DNA of 64,000 nucleotides from Macrocybe gigantea (Eukaryota > Basidiomycota > Agaricomycetes > Agaricales > Callistosporiaceae), in contig SJRY01000232.1 in the NCBI GenBank assembly GCA_011319805.1, forward strand, positions 39,831 through 103,830, given 5' to 3'. The translations under genes and the position numbers were made by a program. This document shows, in pieces, positions 12,952 through 25,056 of this stretch (position 1 is the first letter of the stretch; each line of letters begins with the position of its first letter). The notes beneath the pieces were generated by a model. That model was not told the DNA's origin and ran no database searches. It saw nothing but the letters and a program-made list of their open reading frames with translations.

Positions 12952-13791
12952 TGTGAACGCTAGAACTACTATTTGACAACGCATTGGATAATGGCTTAAA
13001 TTGCCTGCGTTTAGTTTTCGTTTATTATTTAATCAAAATAGTTGAGGATGTCGACATCAACTCTAATCCATGAGCTCTGTTCAGTGTGACACTGGCGGCA
13101 GACAGTTAGAAACGCATCCGTCATTCTCTCGTCCGGCTTTTCATATTCTGCTAAAGGTCCAATGGCTGGAGCCAGTGCAGCACGTGTCCTAGTCGGAAAG
13201 GGGCAATTCAACACAGATCAGCCATTCCATTTCAACACTGAAGGACATTTCACTCGACGGACGTGCGACTTCAGCGAAAAGTAACCTTAGGTCAGGAAAC
13301 GTCTGTGAGAAGTCCGTTCAGCTTTGGACGCTTTCAGAGAGCTCTTTTGGAGATAGTGTGGGCCGTGAGTCGTTCTGTCTTGCTTCATGAAGAGAAATTG
13401 CACACGACGGTCATCGTAGACGCTGGTATGTTGTTCGGCATCTCACCCTCCTTACCCTTCCTGTTTCCACGCTTAGTTTCTTGTCCCACCGCGCCGCATC
13501 CGCCATCAATTCGAGAGCGTCATACAGGATTTTTGAGAGTACGGTGCTAAATATAGGATGAACGTGCCCAGATTTCATATGGCCGCTTACTTTATGCCGT
13601 TCGCACAGGACTGAGGTGTTGATCTTGCCAAGTTGCGGCGGGCATGTTAAGTATCAATTGCTTCACATGACCATGATTTAATTGAAAGCCTTCTCGATGA
13701 AGAAGCATCACATTTCTCTCGTCCATGCATATAAGACGGACCTCTCAGGAGTCCTTGCATCTTTGACCGTCATCGGTGACCCTTCTTTTCA
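12952..13791. promoter_or_regulatory. Promoter region of phosphatase copy 2
   Basis: No gene is supported here. It holds a CACGTG E-box (13181-13186), the motif ATAGGATGAACGTGC at 13553-13567 that matches the element upstream of copy 1 with one mismatch, and a TTTCATATGG just after it that also occurs near 11238. In yeast CACGTG is the core of phosphate-responsive Pho4 sites. Whether that holds in this organism is inference. Confidence 0.45.
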
Positions 13792-15247
13792 ATGTATCTT
13801 CGCCAGGGATTGCTTGCAGTAGCACTTGCTAGTCTCGTTGCTAGTGTCGCAATCGAAAAGTACGTCGCTTTTGCGCTTGCATGGTCTGATGTCATGTCAA
13901 TTCCGTATCAGCAGTGATCATGGACCCAAACATGAACCGTCAAAATCTCCCAAACTTGTCAAGGGAAAGGTCTTTGACCGATTCGTGACCATTTGGTTGG
14001 AGAACACAAACTTCGACAGTGCAATGCAAGATCGTTCGTCTTCTGCTTCCTTGGTGTTGTGCGTTTCTTATAATATTGGCTCAGCCAACTTCCAGGCCCT
14101 CGTCGAGCAAGGCTTGATTCTCAATAATTACTTTGCCGTTACTCATCCGTCAGAGCCGAACTACGTCTCTGCTGTCGGTGGTGACTACTTTGGCATGGAC
14201 AATGACAACCTCAACGCCGTTCCGGAGAATGTGTCGACCGTTGTAGATTTGCTTGAAGAAAAAGGCATCAGCTGGGCCTCGTACCAAGAAGATCTACCAT
14301 TCTCAGGATTCCCTGGTTTCAGTGCTCCTAATGCAGCCACTGGCGTTGACGACTACGTCCGAAAGCACAAGTGAGCGGTTGTTTCCTGATCTGGCGCCTG
14401 TTAAATCAAATGATTCCGTCGAATAGTCCTCTAATTATCTATGATTCAGTGGCAACTGTCCCTGCGCGAGCCAATCTCATCAAGAATTATACGTTGTTTG
14501 AGCAGGACCTTGCCAATAACCGACTCCCGCAATGGATCTTTATGACCCCGAACATGAGTAAATATTTAAATACGTACTTCATTTTTACCACTGACTTTAT
14601 TCTTAGCCAATGATGGCCACGATACAAATATTACCTTTGCTGGCAGATACATTCACAATTTCGTCGAACCTCTTTTAAAGAACAAGAATTTCAACAACGA
14701 AAACGCCAAGACCCTTCTTTTCGTCAGTGAGTGCCTGATCCTTCCATCATCCGATGAAATCCTCCAACGTCGGCTTCAAGCGTTCGATGAAGACGGTGGT
14801 GACCCACACAACCGTGTTCGATCCATCCTCATGGGCAGCGCACTTCCTCACAACCTCATCGGCAAGCAAGACGATACTTACTATGACCACTACTCAGAGA
14901 TCTCTACGGTTGAGGCAAACTGGGACCTCCATACGCTTGGCCGCTACGATGTTGGTGCCAATGTGTTCAAGTTTGTGGCAGAGAAAACGAAGGACGCCAT
15001 TCGCATTCCCAGGAACCCGACAATTGATCAGACGTTCCTAAACGCATCTTACCCCGGCATCTTCAACTCTCGCATTTTAGCCCCTATGCCCGTTCCGAAC
15101 ACCGACCTTGTAGTGAACGGAAGGAAGGTACTTCCTCAGGTTGTAAAAACGTGGGGCCACGGAGACTTGCAGCGCTGCACGGTTTATCATGGCCAGCTGG
15201 AATTACCTTCCGCCTTCAATCCTCCTGTCCTCCCGAACGGGTGCTAG
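13792..15247 (+). CDS. Secreted acid phosphatase, phosphoesterase family, copy 2
   Basis: Tandem paralogue of the 11483 gene. The start at ATG 13792 gives a signal peptide (MYLRQGLLAVALASLVASVA), then an intron GTACGTCG...CAG and exons with KVFDRFVTIWLENTNFDSAM, NYFAVTHPSEPNYVSAVGGD, LPQWIFMTPNM, NDGHDTNITFAGRY and TFDEDGGDPHNRVRSILMGS-type blocks. It ends NPPVLPNGC. Intron positions match copy 1, while intron sequences have diverged. The 3' exon is the most similar part, the N-terminus the least. All blocks are in frame and the catalytic and metal-binding motifs are kept, so both copies are probably active. Confidence 0.9.
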
Positions 15248-15840
15248 TCTAATACATGTGTAGGTAACACTGTCCTCCAGCAAAAATACTAATGAAATGT
15301 TATGAATGTCAAACTGAATGGAAAGAACGAACGTGACAGAAATTGAACCCATGGCTGAGTCTTCGGATTTTAATTACGTTACATTCATTCAGCGAATCTT
15401 CGACTCTATTAAAGGCTGTTTTCAAACACAGGACGATGCTCTCATGCTTGGAATTATGGCCATAAAATACTATTGCAATCCTCAGTTATTTCGGGACGTA
15501 TGGGTGCCTCGATATTCTGCAGAAACAAAAATATCTGTTCCCCTCCCGGTCATGTGAGCGCGTCTTGGCCAACCTTACATGATGCCAACAAAATTGCGTC
15601 CAACGATCCTTCCATATAATCAGCGTGCCGTGGGTTCGTTGCTTGATTGCTCTTCTGACGCCACGGTATCCACGATAGAACTGCGTCTCTTTGACCAGGG
15701 TCACTGCTTTCAAGCGTCAAAGCGGGAATCTATTTCCTATGTTCGATGTAGCCTCGTGTCAACCATCCCGCCAAAATGAGATCAACGTGCCTTTGCTGTT
15801 CAATACCTGGTGATATGGTTTCTCGGTTTCAAGCCTGTGT
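15248..15840. promoter_or_regulatory. Intergenic with a third phosphatase-type promoter block
   Basis: No gene is supported. At 15769-15797 the block CGCCAAAATGAGATCAACGT plus GCCTTTGCT closely follows the block at 11183-11212 (CGCCAAAA, AACGTGC and a TTGCT end conserved). This suggests the region descends from a third phosphatase promoter now placed in front of the unrelated frame at 15841. Confidence 0.4.
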
Positions 15841-16947
15841 ATGTGTTCTAAGCTCAGAGCGAGCGCCATGGATCATCAGAAGACAATGATCTGTTCATTC
15901 GATGGCTTCGTTCGTTACAGGCCAGTCATATCAGCATATATCAGCCCCACGACAGGAATCAAAGCGCAAGACAGAACAATGCCCCTACCTGTCCAACCCC
16001 ATCTGCTTTCAATAGGTCGCCCGCTTGTGCACGCAAAGTCTGAACCCAGCTTTGCGCTAAAGATACGAGGCCCGCCACCGCAGCGAACTGCTTCGCAGAG
16101 TCGAACTCCTCTCCTAGATCACCAGCTAATGTCTAACCCTCAAATCACCCTCAGATCTGCAGCTCTCAACATGGCGAAGGCCGAATCTGCCATCGAGAGC
16201 AAGCCATTACTCTCCGCTCCAGGGCTGGCAGAAAATTTGCAGGCTGGGGAGCCTCCATCTCCGACGTTGTCCACCGAAATGGGTCTTCTGCAATCGCGGC
16301 CCATTTCGGTGAACGTCCAAGGTTACGATCTTCTGAACTTAGATGGCGGCCTGCGAAGAGAAGAGAGAAATCAGGTGGAGGCGGAGTCAAGTTCCAACGC
16401 AGCGAGACAGAATATCATCAATGCGCTGTCGCACTCGAAAGGCGCTCCTTCGGCTCGGGCCCTGGGCAGAAGACGAACAGTAGCACCCGTTCAGCTGGTA
16501 CGACGGCCGGACCCAGATCAGGACGCCGCGCCCAAAGACGATCTTCGTCATCGACGTTCAGTCTCGTGGACGTCTTATAAGACGATCCGAAGAACGATAT
16601 CCGCCGTTTTTCGTCTCAAGACCGGTTCGCAGGATGGCGTCGCCAAGTCCAACAACCAGATTGCGCCGTCCACGCCGACCAGCACGGTAGACTTGCAACC
16701 CCCCCTTCGGAGCGTCACTTTCAGCCATCCATCGCACTCCAGGGACCCTGATAAGGCTCTTGCGAGCTATGCGCAGCTCCGTCGGTCTCAGTCTTATTCG
16801 GTTTCAGCCAAGGCTTCGGATGATGCAGGGAGTGTCGATGACGGCTTGGACGAAGCCACGGCAGAAGCTAGTGGTCTTGTGGCCTCAATCAATCAAACCT
16901 GGGTTTTTGAAGAGATAAAAAGGATAGATAATAGAAGAAATGAATGA
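15841..16947 (+). CDS. Hypothetical low-complexity protein, single exon
   Basis: An uninterrupted frame of 368 codons ending EEIKRIDNRRNE. No domain is recognised. The protein is rich in Ser, Pro, Arg and Ala, with basic patches (RALGRRRTVAPVQLVRR, DDLRHRRSVSWTSYKTIRRT) and phospho-site-like RRSVSW and RRSQSYS motifs, as expected of a disordered regulatory or scaffold protein. The first ATG is used; the methionine of MDHQKTM further in is an alternative. The length and the absence of a long competing frame favour a real gene, but the function is unknown. Confidence 0.55.
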   Translation: MCSKLRASAMDHQKTMICSFDGFVRYRPVISAYISPTTGIKAQDRTMPLPVQPHLLSIGRPLVHAKSEPSFALKIRGPPPQRTASQSRTPLLDHQLMSNPQITLRSAALNMAKAESAIESKPLLSAPGLAENLQAGEPPSPTLSTEMGLLQSRPISVNVQGYDLLNLDGGLRREERNQVEAESSSNAARQNIINALSHSKGAPSARALGRRRTVAPVQLVRRPDPDQDAAPKDDLRHRRSVSWTSYKTIRRTISAVFRLKTGSQDGVAKSNNQIAPSTPTSTVDLQPPLRSVTFSHPSHSRDPDKALASYAQLRRSQSYSVSAKASDDAGSVDDGLDEATAEASGLVASINQTWVFEEIKRIDNRRNE

Positions 16948-17070
16948 ATTGTAGCTGCACGCCGTCGCCTCGCTGCAGAACACAATACACATACACAGAA
17001 CGGAACTTGCTGCTATATTATGTAGCCGACCCCGCGTCTCTCCATCATCCATCCATCGGATCTTGCAACC

Positions 17071-19168
17071 ATGACGGTCTCAGACGCCGTGCTCACCCAA
17101 CTCCTCGCTCAGCTCGAGGCCATGCAGGTATCACAACAGATGATGCAGGCCAAGGTCAGTCCTCGTCGTCGCGTCGCACCACGAATCTGATCGTTGCATC
17201 AGCTCGACGCGATCATCACGAACGGCAACAATGACATCAAGGTCGCGACGCCCCTCGAGCCCAAGCCGGCCCACGGACGATCTGCTTCTGTCTCGTCCGA
17301 TGTCAGTTCGAGCTCGCCAACTGAGCCGACGCCCAAGGCCGCGTTGTCATCTGCTGCTCCGGCCCTCGGTACACCTCCTGTGCGTCCAGCCAGAGCGTCA
17401 GACAAGGACAAGGAACGCGAGAAATTGCTATACCCTGGACGAGTGAATCTTACCAGTGAGTGTTAAAACAGGTCGTGCCTCCATCTCCGTTGCTGACGTG
17501 CTCCCATGGCGTTTAGCTTACCCGGATCAGTTTGGCATCTCCCCGTACCCTCTTCGGTGGGGTGCCAAAGATCCTGAGACTCGCGGACCCATCATTTGTT
17601 CTCGCCTTTCGTCTTCGATCAAGCAGCGAAATGCCATCGGTGCGCACTCGGGCTCCTATTCCATATACCGATCTTTGGCGATAGCCATGGGCACCCTGTC
17701 GCCTACGCACAAGCCGGACTACAGCAAGACCGAGCCACCCGTCTCCATCCCACCCCAGGCCGCATGGTTTGACCCGTCCAAGATCGTCTCATTCGACCCT
17801 TGGGGACACTTGGTGCCTTCCGTATTCCGGAAGCAGATCGACGAAGAGGGCCTGGACGTCCGGCCGAGCATCGCTGTCACCAAGGCTCATATGAAAATGA
17901 GCGAGTTGGACGAAGCAGCCAGGAGGGGGGACATCCCGATCGATGGCAAGATCGTGTTGAAGAGTGCCCCCCTTACCACTCCAGACGGCTCGGTCAGTGA
18001 CGAGTACAACGGAGTCGAAGTCAACATCAGCAAGGCCGCGGTTGAACCTGTCTGGTACCTGCCCGGCGTTGCCGAACGGTTTGGAATGTACGCTCTTTCC
18101 CACCTTATCCATCTTCGCCGCTGACGTCGGCCGTCCCTTCTGCCCAGATCCGAAAGTTTGCTTCGCCGAGCTCTGTTTGAGGACACGGGAGGAATGTACC
18201 CCGAGCTTGTCACCCGACCAGATATCAAAGTTTTTCTCCCACCCATTGGAAACTTGACCGTCTACATTTGTGCGTGTGTTGATGTCGCCAAATCAGCGTG
18301 TTGACCGGTATTCTGTCTAGTTGGAAACCCCGCTTATATGTACGATGAAAGCAAGGAACTAACTTTACGTGTCCACGACGAATGTATGTCTCGTCCCGCC
18401 GGCGCTAACATGCTTCATCTCACCGCGAGTTTGCAGGCAATGGATCTGACGTCTTTGGTTCTGACATTTGCACATGCAAGCCGTATTTGACATATGCCAT
18501 CGAAGAATGTATTCGTGGTGCTCAGAGAGGTATTCGTCAATAATTGGTCCGATGATTCTGAAGGCATTCTCATCTCAGCCGTATAGGGGGCGTCGGGGTT
18601 GTCGTGTATTTCCGGAAGGAAGGAAGAGCGCTGGGAGAGGTCACCAAGTACGTCTTTTACACTATGGGGCGGCTTTATTCTGACGCTAGGCTGGAGGTAT
18701 CTCGTCTATAATCTTCGCAAACGCGGAGGAGACACCGCGGACAAATACTTCAAGTCGACGGAGCTAATCGCTGGAGTCAAAGACATGCGTTTCCAGGCTC
18801 TCATGCCGGACGTGCTCCACTGGCTGGGCATCAAGAAGGTCGACAGGATGGTGTCCATGAGCGACATGTGCGTCGTTGTATGAGGAAACTCGGACCGGAA
18901 ACTGACTGCCAGTGCATAGGAAATATGACGCGATCGTGAAGAGCGGTATCCCAATTTTGAAACGATACGATTTACCTGGTAAGGACTAAACTTTCCTTAA
19001 ATTTTGCACTACTGAAGAATTTGTTTTCCAGAACATCTGATCCCACTCGACTCGCGAGTAGAAATTGACGCCAAGATTGCTTCTGGATATTTCTCGAGTG
19101 GAAAGCAAGTGACAGAGGCCGATCTGGTGAAGACTGTCGGCAGGACCTGGGAAGAGACGGAGCATTGA
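17071..19168 (+). CDS. URC1: URC1, GTP-cyclohydrolase-II-like uracil catabolism protein
   Basis: URC1 proteins act in the fungal uracil catabolic pathway and resemble GTP cyclohydrolase II. From ATG 17071 a short coiled N-terminal exon (MTVSDAVLTQLLAQLEAMQV) is spliced to a Ser/Pro linker. The GTP_CH_N-type domain follows (PDQFGISPYPLRWGAKDPET, YRSLAIAMGTL, WFDPSKIVSFDPWGHLVP). The cyclohydrolase-like domain then holds VHDEC (the Cys codon split by an intron), SDICTCKPYLTYAIEECIRG and VVVYFRKEGRALGEVTKYLV. The three Cys of HDEC and CTC correspond to the zinc ligands of GTP cyclohydrolase II. The C-terminus reads WLGIKKVDRMVSMSDMKYDA. It ends EETEH. Many introns of about 50 bases, all frames intact. 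Confidence 0.9.
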
Positions 19169-19271
19169 TGATAATACCGCTGCATTTTATATTTCGTACA
19201 TTTGTATAGATCACGTGTGGAAATATTTCAACCACGTCCTCCTCCCGCCCACCGACGCGTGCCGCCCGCCT

Positions 19272-20871
19272 ATGGCTTCCTTCATCGAGCTCGTCCCCAT
19301 GACGCCGTCGGACACTTCTAGGTTCCTTGTCGAAGACACGCCGAGGGGTCGGTCGCCAGTCGGGGTTGCTGACCTCTTCAATCAGCAGAACCAGGCCGAT
19401 GAGGAAGAGAGTTCGAGCGAGATCCATCCGCCCTGGAAGCGTAGCCTCTTTGCGCTGCTGGAGCGGCCCAAAACCTCTCCATCTGCGTTCGTTGTGCACA
19501 TGCTAACAACCTCTCTCATTCTCTTGTCCGCGCTGATCACCGTGCTGGAGACCGTGCCTGCCTTCCACTCGATATCCACCCGCTCGTGGTTCGGCATCGA
19601 GACGAGCCTCGTCGCGCTGTTCACCATTGAGTACGTCTCGCGGTGCGTGGCTTGGAGCTACTCGTGGGTGAGCCTGCTGAGATGGATGACGTGTACGTGG
19701 ATTCCTGATTCTGATGCAGAGCCCATCGACTATCCTCATACCCGCGTTTGCCCAGCGTTTTTTGGGATTATTGACCTGCTTTCGGTTCTTCCTTACTATA
19801 TAGAACTTATCTTACAGCAAGATACCGTATGCATCTCGCATTGCAGTCCTCTTGCCCTGTTGCTGACCGAGCCTTCTTGGGTCAGTCAGTTCTTTTCCGT
19901 TTTTCTATCCTCCGCATGTTCCGCCTGCTCCGGGTGTTTAAACCATTTCGCTATAATCACACTATCCTGCTGTACGTTTCCACGATTTCTGATATCATAC
20001 TACTTCCTGATCCAATACCTAGCACGATCGAAGTCATGTACGTCTCGGTTCGGAGGTCCCAGCACGCACTTCTCGCCATTGGATTTTTCGTCATCATGCT
20101 CTTGACTGTATTCAGTACTCTTTTGTATTTTACGGAGCGTGGCACTTGGGATCCAGTGTTAGAGACATTCGTCAACGCAGATGGCGACCCAACCCAGTTT
20201 TCAGTACGTCTGCATTGTCTTTCAGGATAGGGTTGTCTAATTCCGATTTCAGTCGATACCCGCAGCTGCCTGGTACACTCTAGTTTTGTTCTGTATCCTT
20301 TTTTGCTGACTCGTTATTTCATTCTACCAGGTTCGTCCTTGTTAGTGAGTATTGACCCTTGTGTTTGAAACTCATATGATCTCATTGGTTTCTTCAGCAA
20401 TAACCACAGTTGGCTATGGCGAAATCACACCCCGCTCTTTCTTGGGCCGACTTGTTACGCTTCCAATACTAGTGTTTGGGCTGCTTCTCATAACCTTACC
20501 GAGTTTCGTTCTTGGGCGTGAGTTCAGCATTGTCTGGGAAAGAATGACCCGCGGTGCGGTGCGTCATATCAGTCATGTTCTGTCTATCCTCTTCACGGTT
20601 TTTCCTACTCCAGAAGGACGTGCAACCGGAAGAAAACGGTTCTACTACCCATACACCATTTTTGTACCCCGGCGCACCTACCAGCGCTTCAGCAGACCTG
20701 TCCAATCGCAAGCTCGCAATGAACCAGACGGAACTAAGTCGACAGATATCCGAGCTGAGGCTCACTGTCGAGATGCAGGGCAAGACACTGCAGCAATTGC
20801 TAGATGCATTGGCGAATAATAGCACCGAACTCAGGAACAGAAAAGGAAAGGACGTGGAAAGGCTTCAATAA
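19272..20871 (+). CDS. Voltage-gated (Kv-like) potassium channel
   Basis: Six-transmembrane channel of the plasma membrane or an internal membrane. From ATG 19272 (the upstream in-frame start at 19215 is only a GTG) there is a cytoplasmic N-terminus, then S1 (VVHMLTTSLILLSALITVLE), S2/S3 (IETSLVALFTIEYVSRCVAW, FFGIIDLLSVLPYYIELIL), the arginine-bearing S4 sensor RMFRLLRVFKPFR, S5 (LLAIGFFVIMLLTVFSTLLY), and the pore with selectivity filter TTVGYGE followed by S6 (LVTLPILVFGLLLITLPSFV). A last exon encodes a coiled tail (ELSRQISELRLTVEMQGKTL), plausibly for tetramer assembly. About six short introns. Only 103 bases separate it from URC1. Confidence 0.88.
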
Positions 20872-23244
20872 AGACCTTTTAATTATATCATTGCATAGAA
20901 CACACAGGAAACTCTTGTTGTATCATAACAGGATTATTTTTCCATTGCCCGACTGTCGCATCTGTCTGAACGGAAGTGCGGTTTCACTTTCAATGGTGGG
21001 TGGTTGCGAACCCCCCCCGAGCACGATGAGATGTGCATTACCTTCTTCAGAAATACATGAACCCGTGATGCCTGACCGACTCTTTTCATGGTCGAGTGAT
21101 CTATCGTGAGATGCGATGTGTCCCTGCTCTTGTCCAGCAACGCTCCGCGCTAACCGCCCGACTCCTAAAATCATTGATCCATCTCAAACCCCTCAAAGAG
21201 ATATGGCCAATGTTCCACGTACTACGGCTATTCCTAGAGTTCATAAAGCGTATGTCCAAAAGGCCGTCTGTAGAAGAGAACTTCTAGTGATCCAGGTTGT
21301 CAATCAAGTCAAACAACCTTTGCGTTAGATCGCGTACTAGCACCATTGTCCGTAACTATCAAAGATATCAAAGCTTGCTCAGAGTGCAAGCCAGATGTAG
21401 GCGTTACCGTCAACGAAGATCGGACGGCAAGTATGCGCAGAAAATGATATGGTGACTTGTACGGCATGTTCAGATGCCAGGCCTAGCAGAAAGCGGCCTG
21501 CTGGTGTAAGCCATCCCTGTAAAGGCCAAAAAGGCATTCAGTGGACAGTTGCGCCTACGTAATTTCATTGTCGACAAGGTTCACCTGACGACACTTAATG
21601 TGAAGATGTGGAGAGTAGCTCAGAGCATATTTTGGACAATGAACTGCTTGTGGGAAATGTGACCTTCGTAGATGCGCGCAGTTAGATCGTCAGGAACGAC
21701 GTATTGGGGTTCCTTCCTTCATGTAGGTGTGAGGGAAAACGCTGGAATGGCAGAGCACACGTCCGCGATAGGCCGGAGAACTCTTATTGACGGAGACTAT
21801 GAGAACAAGAGAAGCGATGGAAAGAGTATCCACAGAACATTCATCTCTGATTGTGGCAAAGCTCAGCAGGGAACGAGCATGCGAATTTACGTATACTGCA
21901 AATACACAAGACGCCATTTAGAAAGCGAGCTTGAAAACAACGAACTGTTTGAGATCATTATGTCCTGTTCGAAAGTCGGGAGACATCAGTTGCAGTCGTA
22001 GAAGGTGATACTGGCCCGCGCTTTCGACGGCTGTGAGGATGACTTGAAGACTCCGTATCGAGACGTCAGTGGTGATGTTGATATTGCTCTACTCCTCGCC
22101 CTAGTTTCCTGACCAGTGCCTGGGCTCTTTTTTTGTTTGTGGCCAGTCAGCTGCAGCCTCTAATTATCGGACAGCACGCCACTCCTATTGAAACGTATCA
22201 AGAATTGATTGATGTTTATGTTGTCGTCAAATCAGATACATCACCTCTGCCGTTTGGGAAAGGCAATGCATAGCCAAGGACGTTTGGATATCGGGCCGCA
22301 ATGCGGTCAAGCACTGGACTGAATAACCTTTCTCAGAAAGCAAATCACATCGATACTTTGGCACATTCCAACAGTCCCAACTTGGTCTATTTGGCACAGC
22401 GATCCCATAACGACTGGTCTCAACGAGCCGTGGTATACGGTTCTGGCGTTAGATTCTGGCTCGAGTCCAGGGGCGCTGCAGTTAGCTTTCCCGACATTTA
22501 CCCGCTTTAGCTCAAGTCGCCATGTAATGGCGATACCGTAGGGATTTGCCATTTTTGCTATTTGGGTGCTTGTTTGCGTGCTTTCTTCGCTAAACGGCTT
22601 TGCTTTCTGCGAGAAACTCAAACTCAAACTCTTCTATAGCTGATAGCAGTCTTCTGCACCCTCGATTTCGATCTCAAATCGTGCAATCAATATCTAGAGC
22701 ACAATGTCGTTTGCTGGCGTTAATCCTCTTTTTTTCCATCACCAAAAGAGGAACGCATTCGCTCACCGCTCTTGAAATCTCTTCTCTACAGCGTTCGGCA
22801 GTTGTCCGGCGTCGCACGATTTTCTATTCTGGAACATGATGTGAATGTCCTCGAAAGAACACGGCTTGGCATGCCATACTCATGCCAAGGCGCTAGGGAC
22901 GGAGACCGAGGAGAACGAGACATGATGGAACGCTTCTGGCTCCGACTCGAAGAGGTAGTTTTTGTTTCGCTCCATATGACATCCTAAAGGGTCTAGTGTT
23001 TTCCAATGCGAAGCGATGGGAAACCAACGGCAGTGCAACTCGTGTCATGTGTCACATCCCTTTTCTTCGTTCCACAACATTAAAAATATGTCAGGACCGC
23101 GGTAAGAATAAAGCAAGATAACAAAGAGACGACGGGGTCGTGTCGGATAACGCAGATCATCGGGGCCGTAGGATGAGTCTACAGGAAAACGAAACGCGAG
23201 GCCCAAGAGAAATCGTGAAACGATGCTCTTTTTTTTTTTTTCCT
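20872..23244. other. Gene-free stretch
   Basis: About 2.4 kb with only short frames on both strands. None shows a family signature, and none extends by splicing. A T-run near 23230 marks the right edge, just past the ICMT-A stop. The base composition is mixed and no long repeat was noticed. I see nothing else in it. Confidence 0.45.
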
Positions 23245-24011
23245 TCAGATGATGCCGGGGAAGAACCACCAGGGAACTTGGGCGGCATAATGCTCCCACT
23301 CTGCTTTGAAGAGCCTGTGCATCTGCTTGTCCTCCGCTTCTGCTCGGCTCACGCCTACGCTTAGCGTCCAAACCCACCAGACGACCCACACAAATGCGGC
23401 TGCACCTGGGAAACGCAACGGACCGCAGTTCGTCGCCCAACTGCCTGACGACAAATGCGAAAATGCCAGGCCGGCGATAAGGAGGATTGAGCCGGTATAC
23501 GCCGGGTGGCGAACGTACGAGTAGAAGCGGGACGTGACGAGCTTGTGCTCTGGGTGGACGGTGAGGTCGAATGTAAAGAGTTTGCCAAGGGTGTGGAAAC
23601 AATCAACACGGATGTAGGTGCCTAGCACGACGGCGAGGACGCCAGTGAGGAAGAGAGGCGTGAAACAGATGTCAGGGTTCGGGCTAGAAGGCGGCGGCCT
23701 GACCGGGCAGACTAGAGGCTCAATGACGTCGGCCCAAGGGTGTTGTATGACGGTGTGGACGTAGTAGAGAACCTCGAAGACGGTGGCGCACCAGACGAGG
23801 ATCTGCTGAACCTGTGATGTGTCAGACGGCACACCGGAAACGTATGCGATACGGTAAAAGCACATACCCGGAAGACAAGCGGAGCAATCTGGAGGATATA
23901 GAGTTCGTCAGTATGGTAGCGCCCTTTTGGCGGAGTCGGGTTCGGAGGAGTGGAAGCGATCTGTGTGGCGACGGCCTGAACAACGACACAAAGCGCTCGG
24001 GGGAGAGACAT
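23245..24011 (-). CDS. ICMT/PEMT-like membrane methyltransferase, copy A
   Basis: A 236-residue protein from two exons. ATG 24011 gives MSLPRALCVVVQAVATQIAS; the intron is 23812-23867. Exon 2 contains helices (LVWCATVFEVLYYVHTVI, PLFLTGVLAVVLGTYIRV) and the family core HPEHKLVTSRFYSYVRHPAY, then GSILLIAGLAFSHL, FVWVVWWVWTLSVGVSRAEA and the C-terminus EWEHYAAQVPWWFFPGII. The RHPxY block and the late acidic residues are those of isoprenylcysteine carboxyl methyltransferases and related phospholipid methyltransferases, which use S-adenosylmethionine in the ER membrane. The true substrate is unknown; such genes are often expanded in mushrooms. Intact here, and duplicated as copy B. Confidence 0.85.
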
Positions 24012-24180
24012 TTGGTGTGCTTTTGCAGAGGAATAACCCGCGGAGACGACAACATCTTATACTTATCATTGCAAAGGTTGCACAGGTATCCGGCGCGACG
24101 CGTCTCCGCGGACACGGGGCGCGGCAAAGACCGGCATGGCCCAGATTGATCGATCCCATTTCCTCGGAACGACACCAAAA

Positions 24181-24260
24181 ATATGATCTCCGTCTTCATG
24201 GGAGCGCAAGCCGCCGACAATCCAAACTTGCCCAAGTTTGCCGCGTCCTTGCAAGTCTAC
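24181..24260 (+). pseudogene. Copied 5' fragment of the DAHP synthase gene
   Basis: Upstream of copy A the sequence ATATGATCTCCGTCTTCATG lines up with the DAHP synthase start at 28440 (ATGTGGTCTCCGTCGTCTTG), and both lie about 165-170 bases from the ATG of their ICMT copy. The start codon is changed to ATA and similarity fades within about 50-80 bases. The interval 24012-24180 also matches 28276-28439 in patches (CGCGGAGACGAC, CTCCGCGGACACGG). This is the edge of a segmental duplication, not a gene. Confidence 0.6.
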
Positions 24261-25056
24261 CTCCATCAATCCTTCAGGAGGAAGAATGTTGCAGCTCCTC
24301 TGCCCCGAGCCACTGAAATGCAACCTTTCCATCGACCCATATGACAGGATTTTAATGGTAAACCTCTGTGTGCCAGAACCCAGCATGAGCTGAATCACAG
24401 CAGAACCGCACAGATAGAACCGCACCCTCATGAATATTCCTGGCTTCGCATGAGAATCCTCGTCCTTGCAACACCTGCCATGCGATATGTCGAATATCAA
24501 TCACGTCGAACACGGAACCTGACAATACTTGCTTCAGCATATTGATCTTGCATGATCAATGCATCAAGGATGAAGCAGTTGCGTTGCAGAATCGCTGGCT
24601 GTTGTGTCCAATACCTTTTGGATGTATAGCAAGGTAAATGGTCCTGTCGCAACAGATCTGCAAAATTTGAACGTCACATATTCCTGATGTCTTTCATCAG
24701 AAGCAAGAGAAGAAGGAAAATTGACAGCATAAATCGACACTTACTACATGCCATGACCAAGCCAAATCCTACAAGACGGCTTCGCGAGAACTTGATAACG
24801 AATCCACAAGACTCCACTCCACCAGAGCGCATGCTCTCTAGTTCGCGTGACTATGTATAGCAGTCCAAAGTTTTTTTTTTTCCTTTTCTTGTCGCGTCTC
24901 AGAAACGAGGGGTAAAGATTTTTTTTTTCCGGTTTAGCGAAACAAAAGAAATAGGGGGCGCTCTGCTTGTAAGAAACAAACATGGACCCATAATTGACTT
25001 AGGCACCAAACAAATACATATGGTCCAAACAATGGCCTTTTTGTCGACCATTCATT
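24261..25056. other. Intergenic, nothing recognised
   Basis: Only short unsupported frames. Two T-runs (around 24868-24880 and 24919-24929) precede the APH-like gene. No RNA gene or repeat was recognised. Confidence 0.4.

Noticed and set aside
16166..16390. Minus-strand frame opposite the orphan protein
   Set aside because: It lies fully inside the 368-codon plus-strand frame and shows no signature; a shadow.
20990..21030. GGTTGCGAACCCCC as a possible tRNA T-arm
   Set aside because: The loop does not match TTCRANY and there is no cloverleaf around it.
22420..22480. tRNA-like box B (GGCTCGAGTCC) with a short T-arm
   Set aside because: The T-stem pairs and a 7-base acceptor match can be drawn, but no box A lies at the right distance and no D- or anticodon arm folds. 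Not called.
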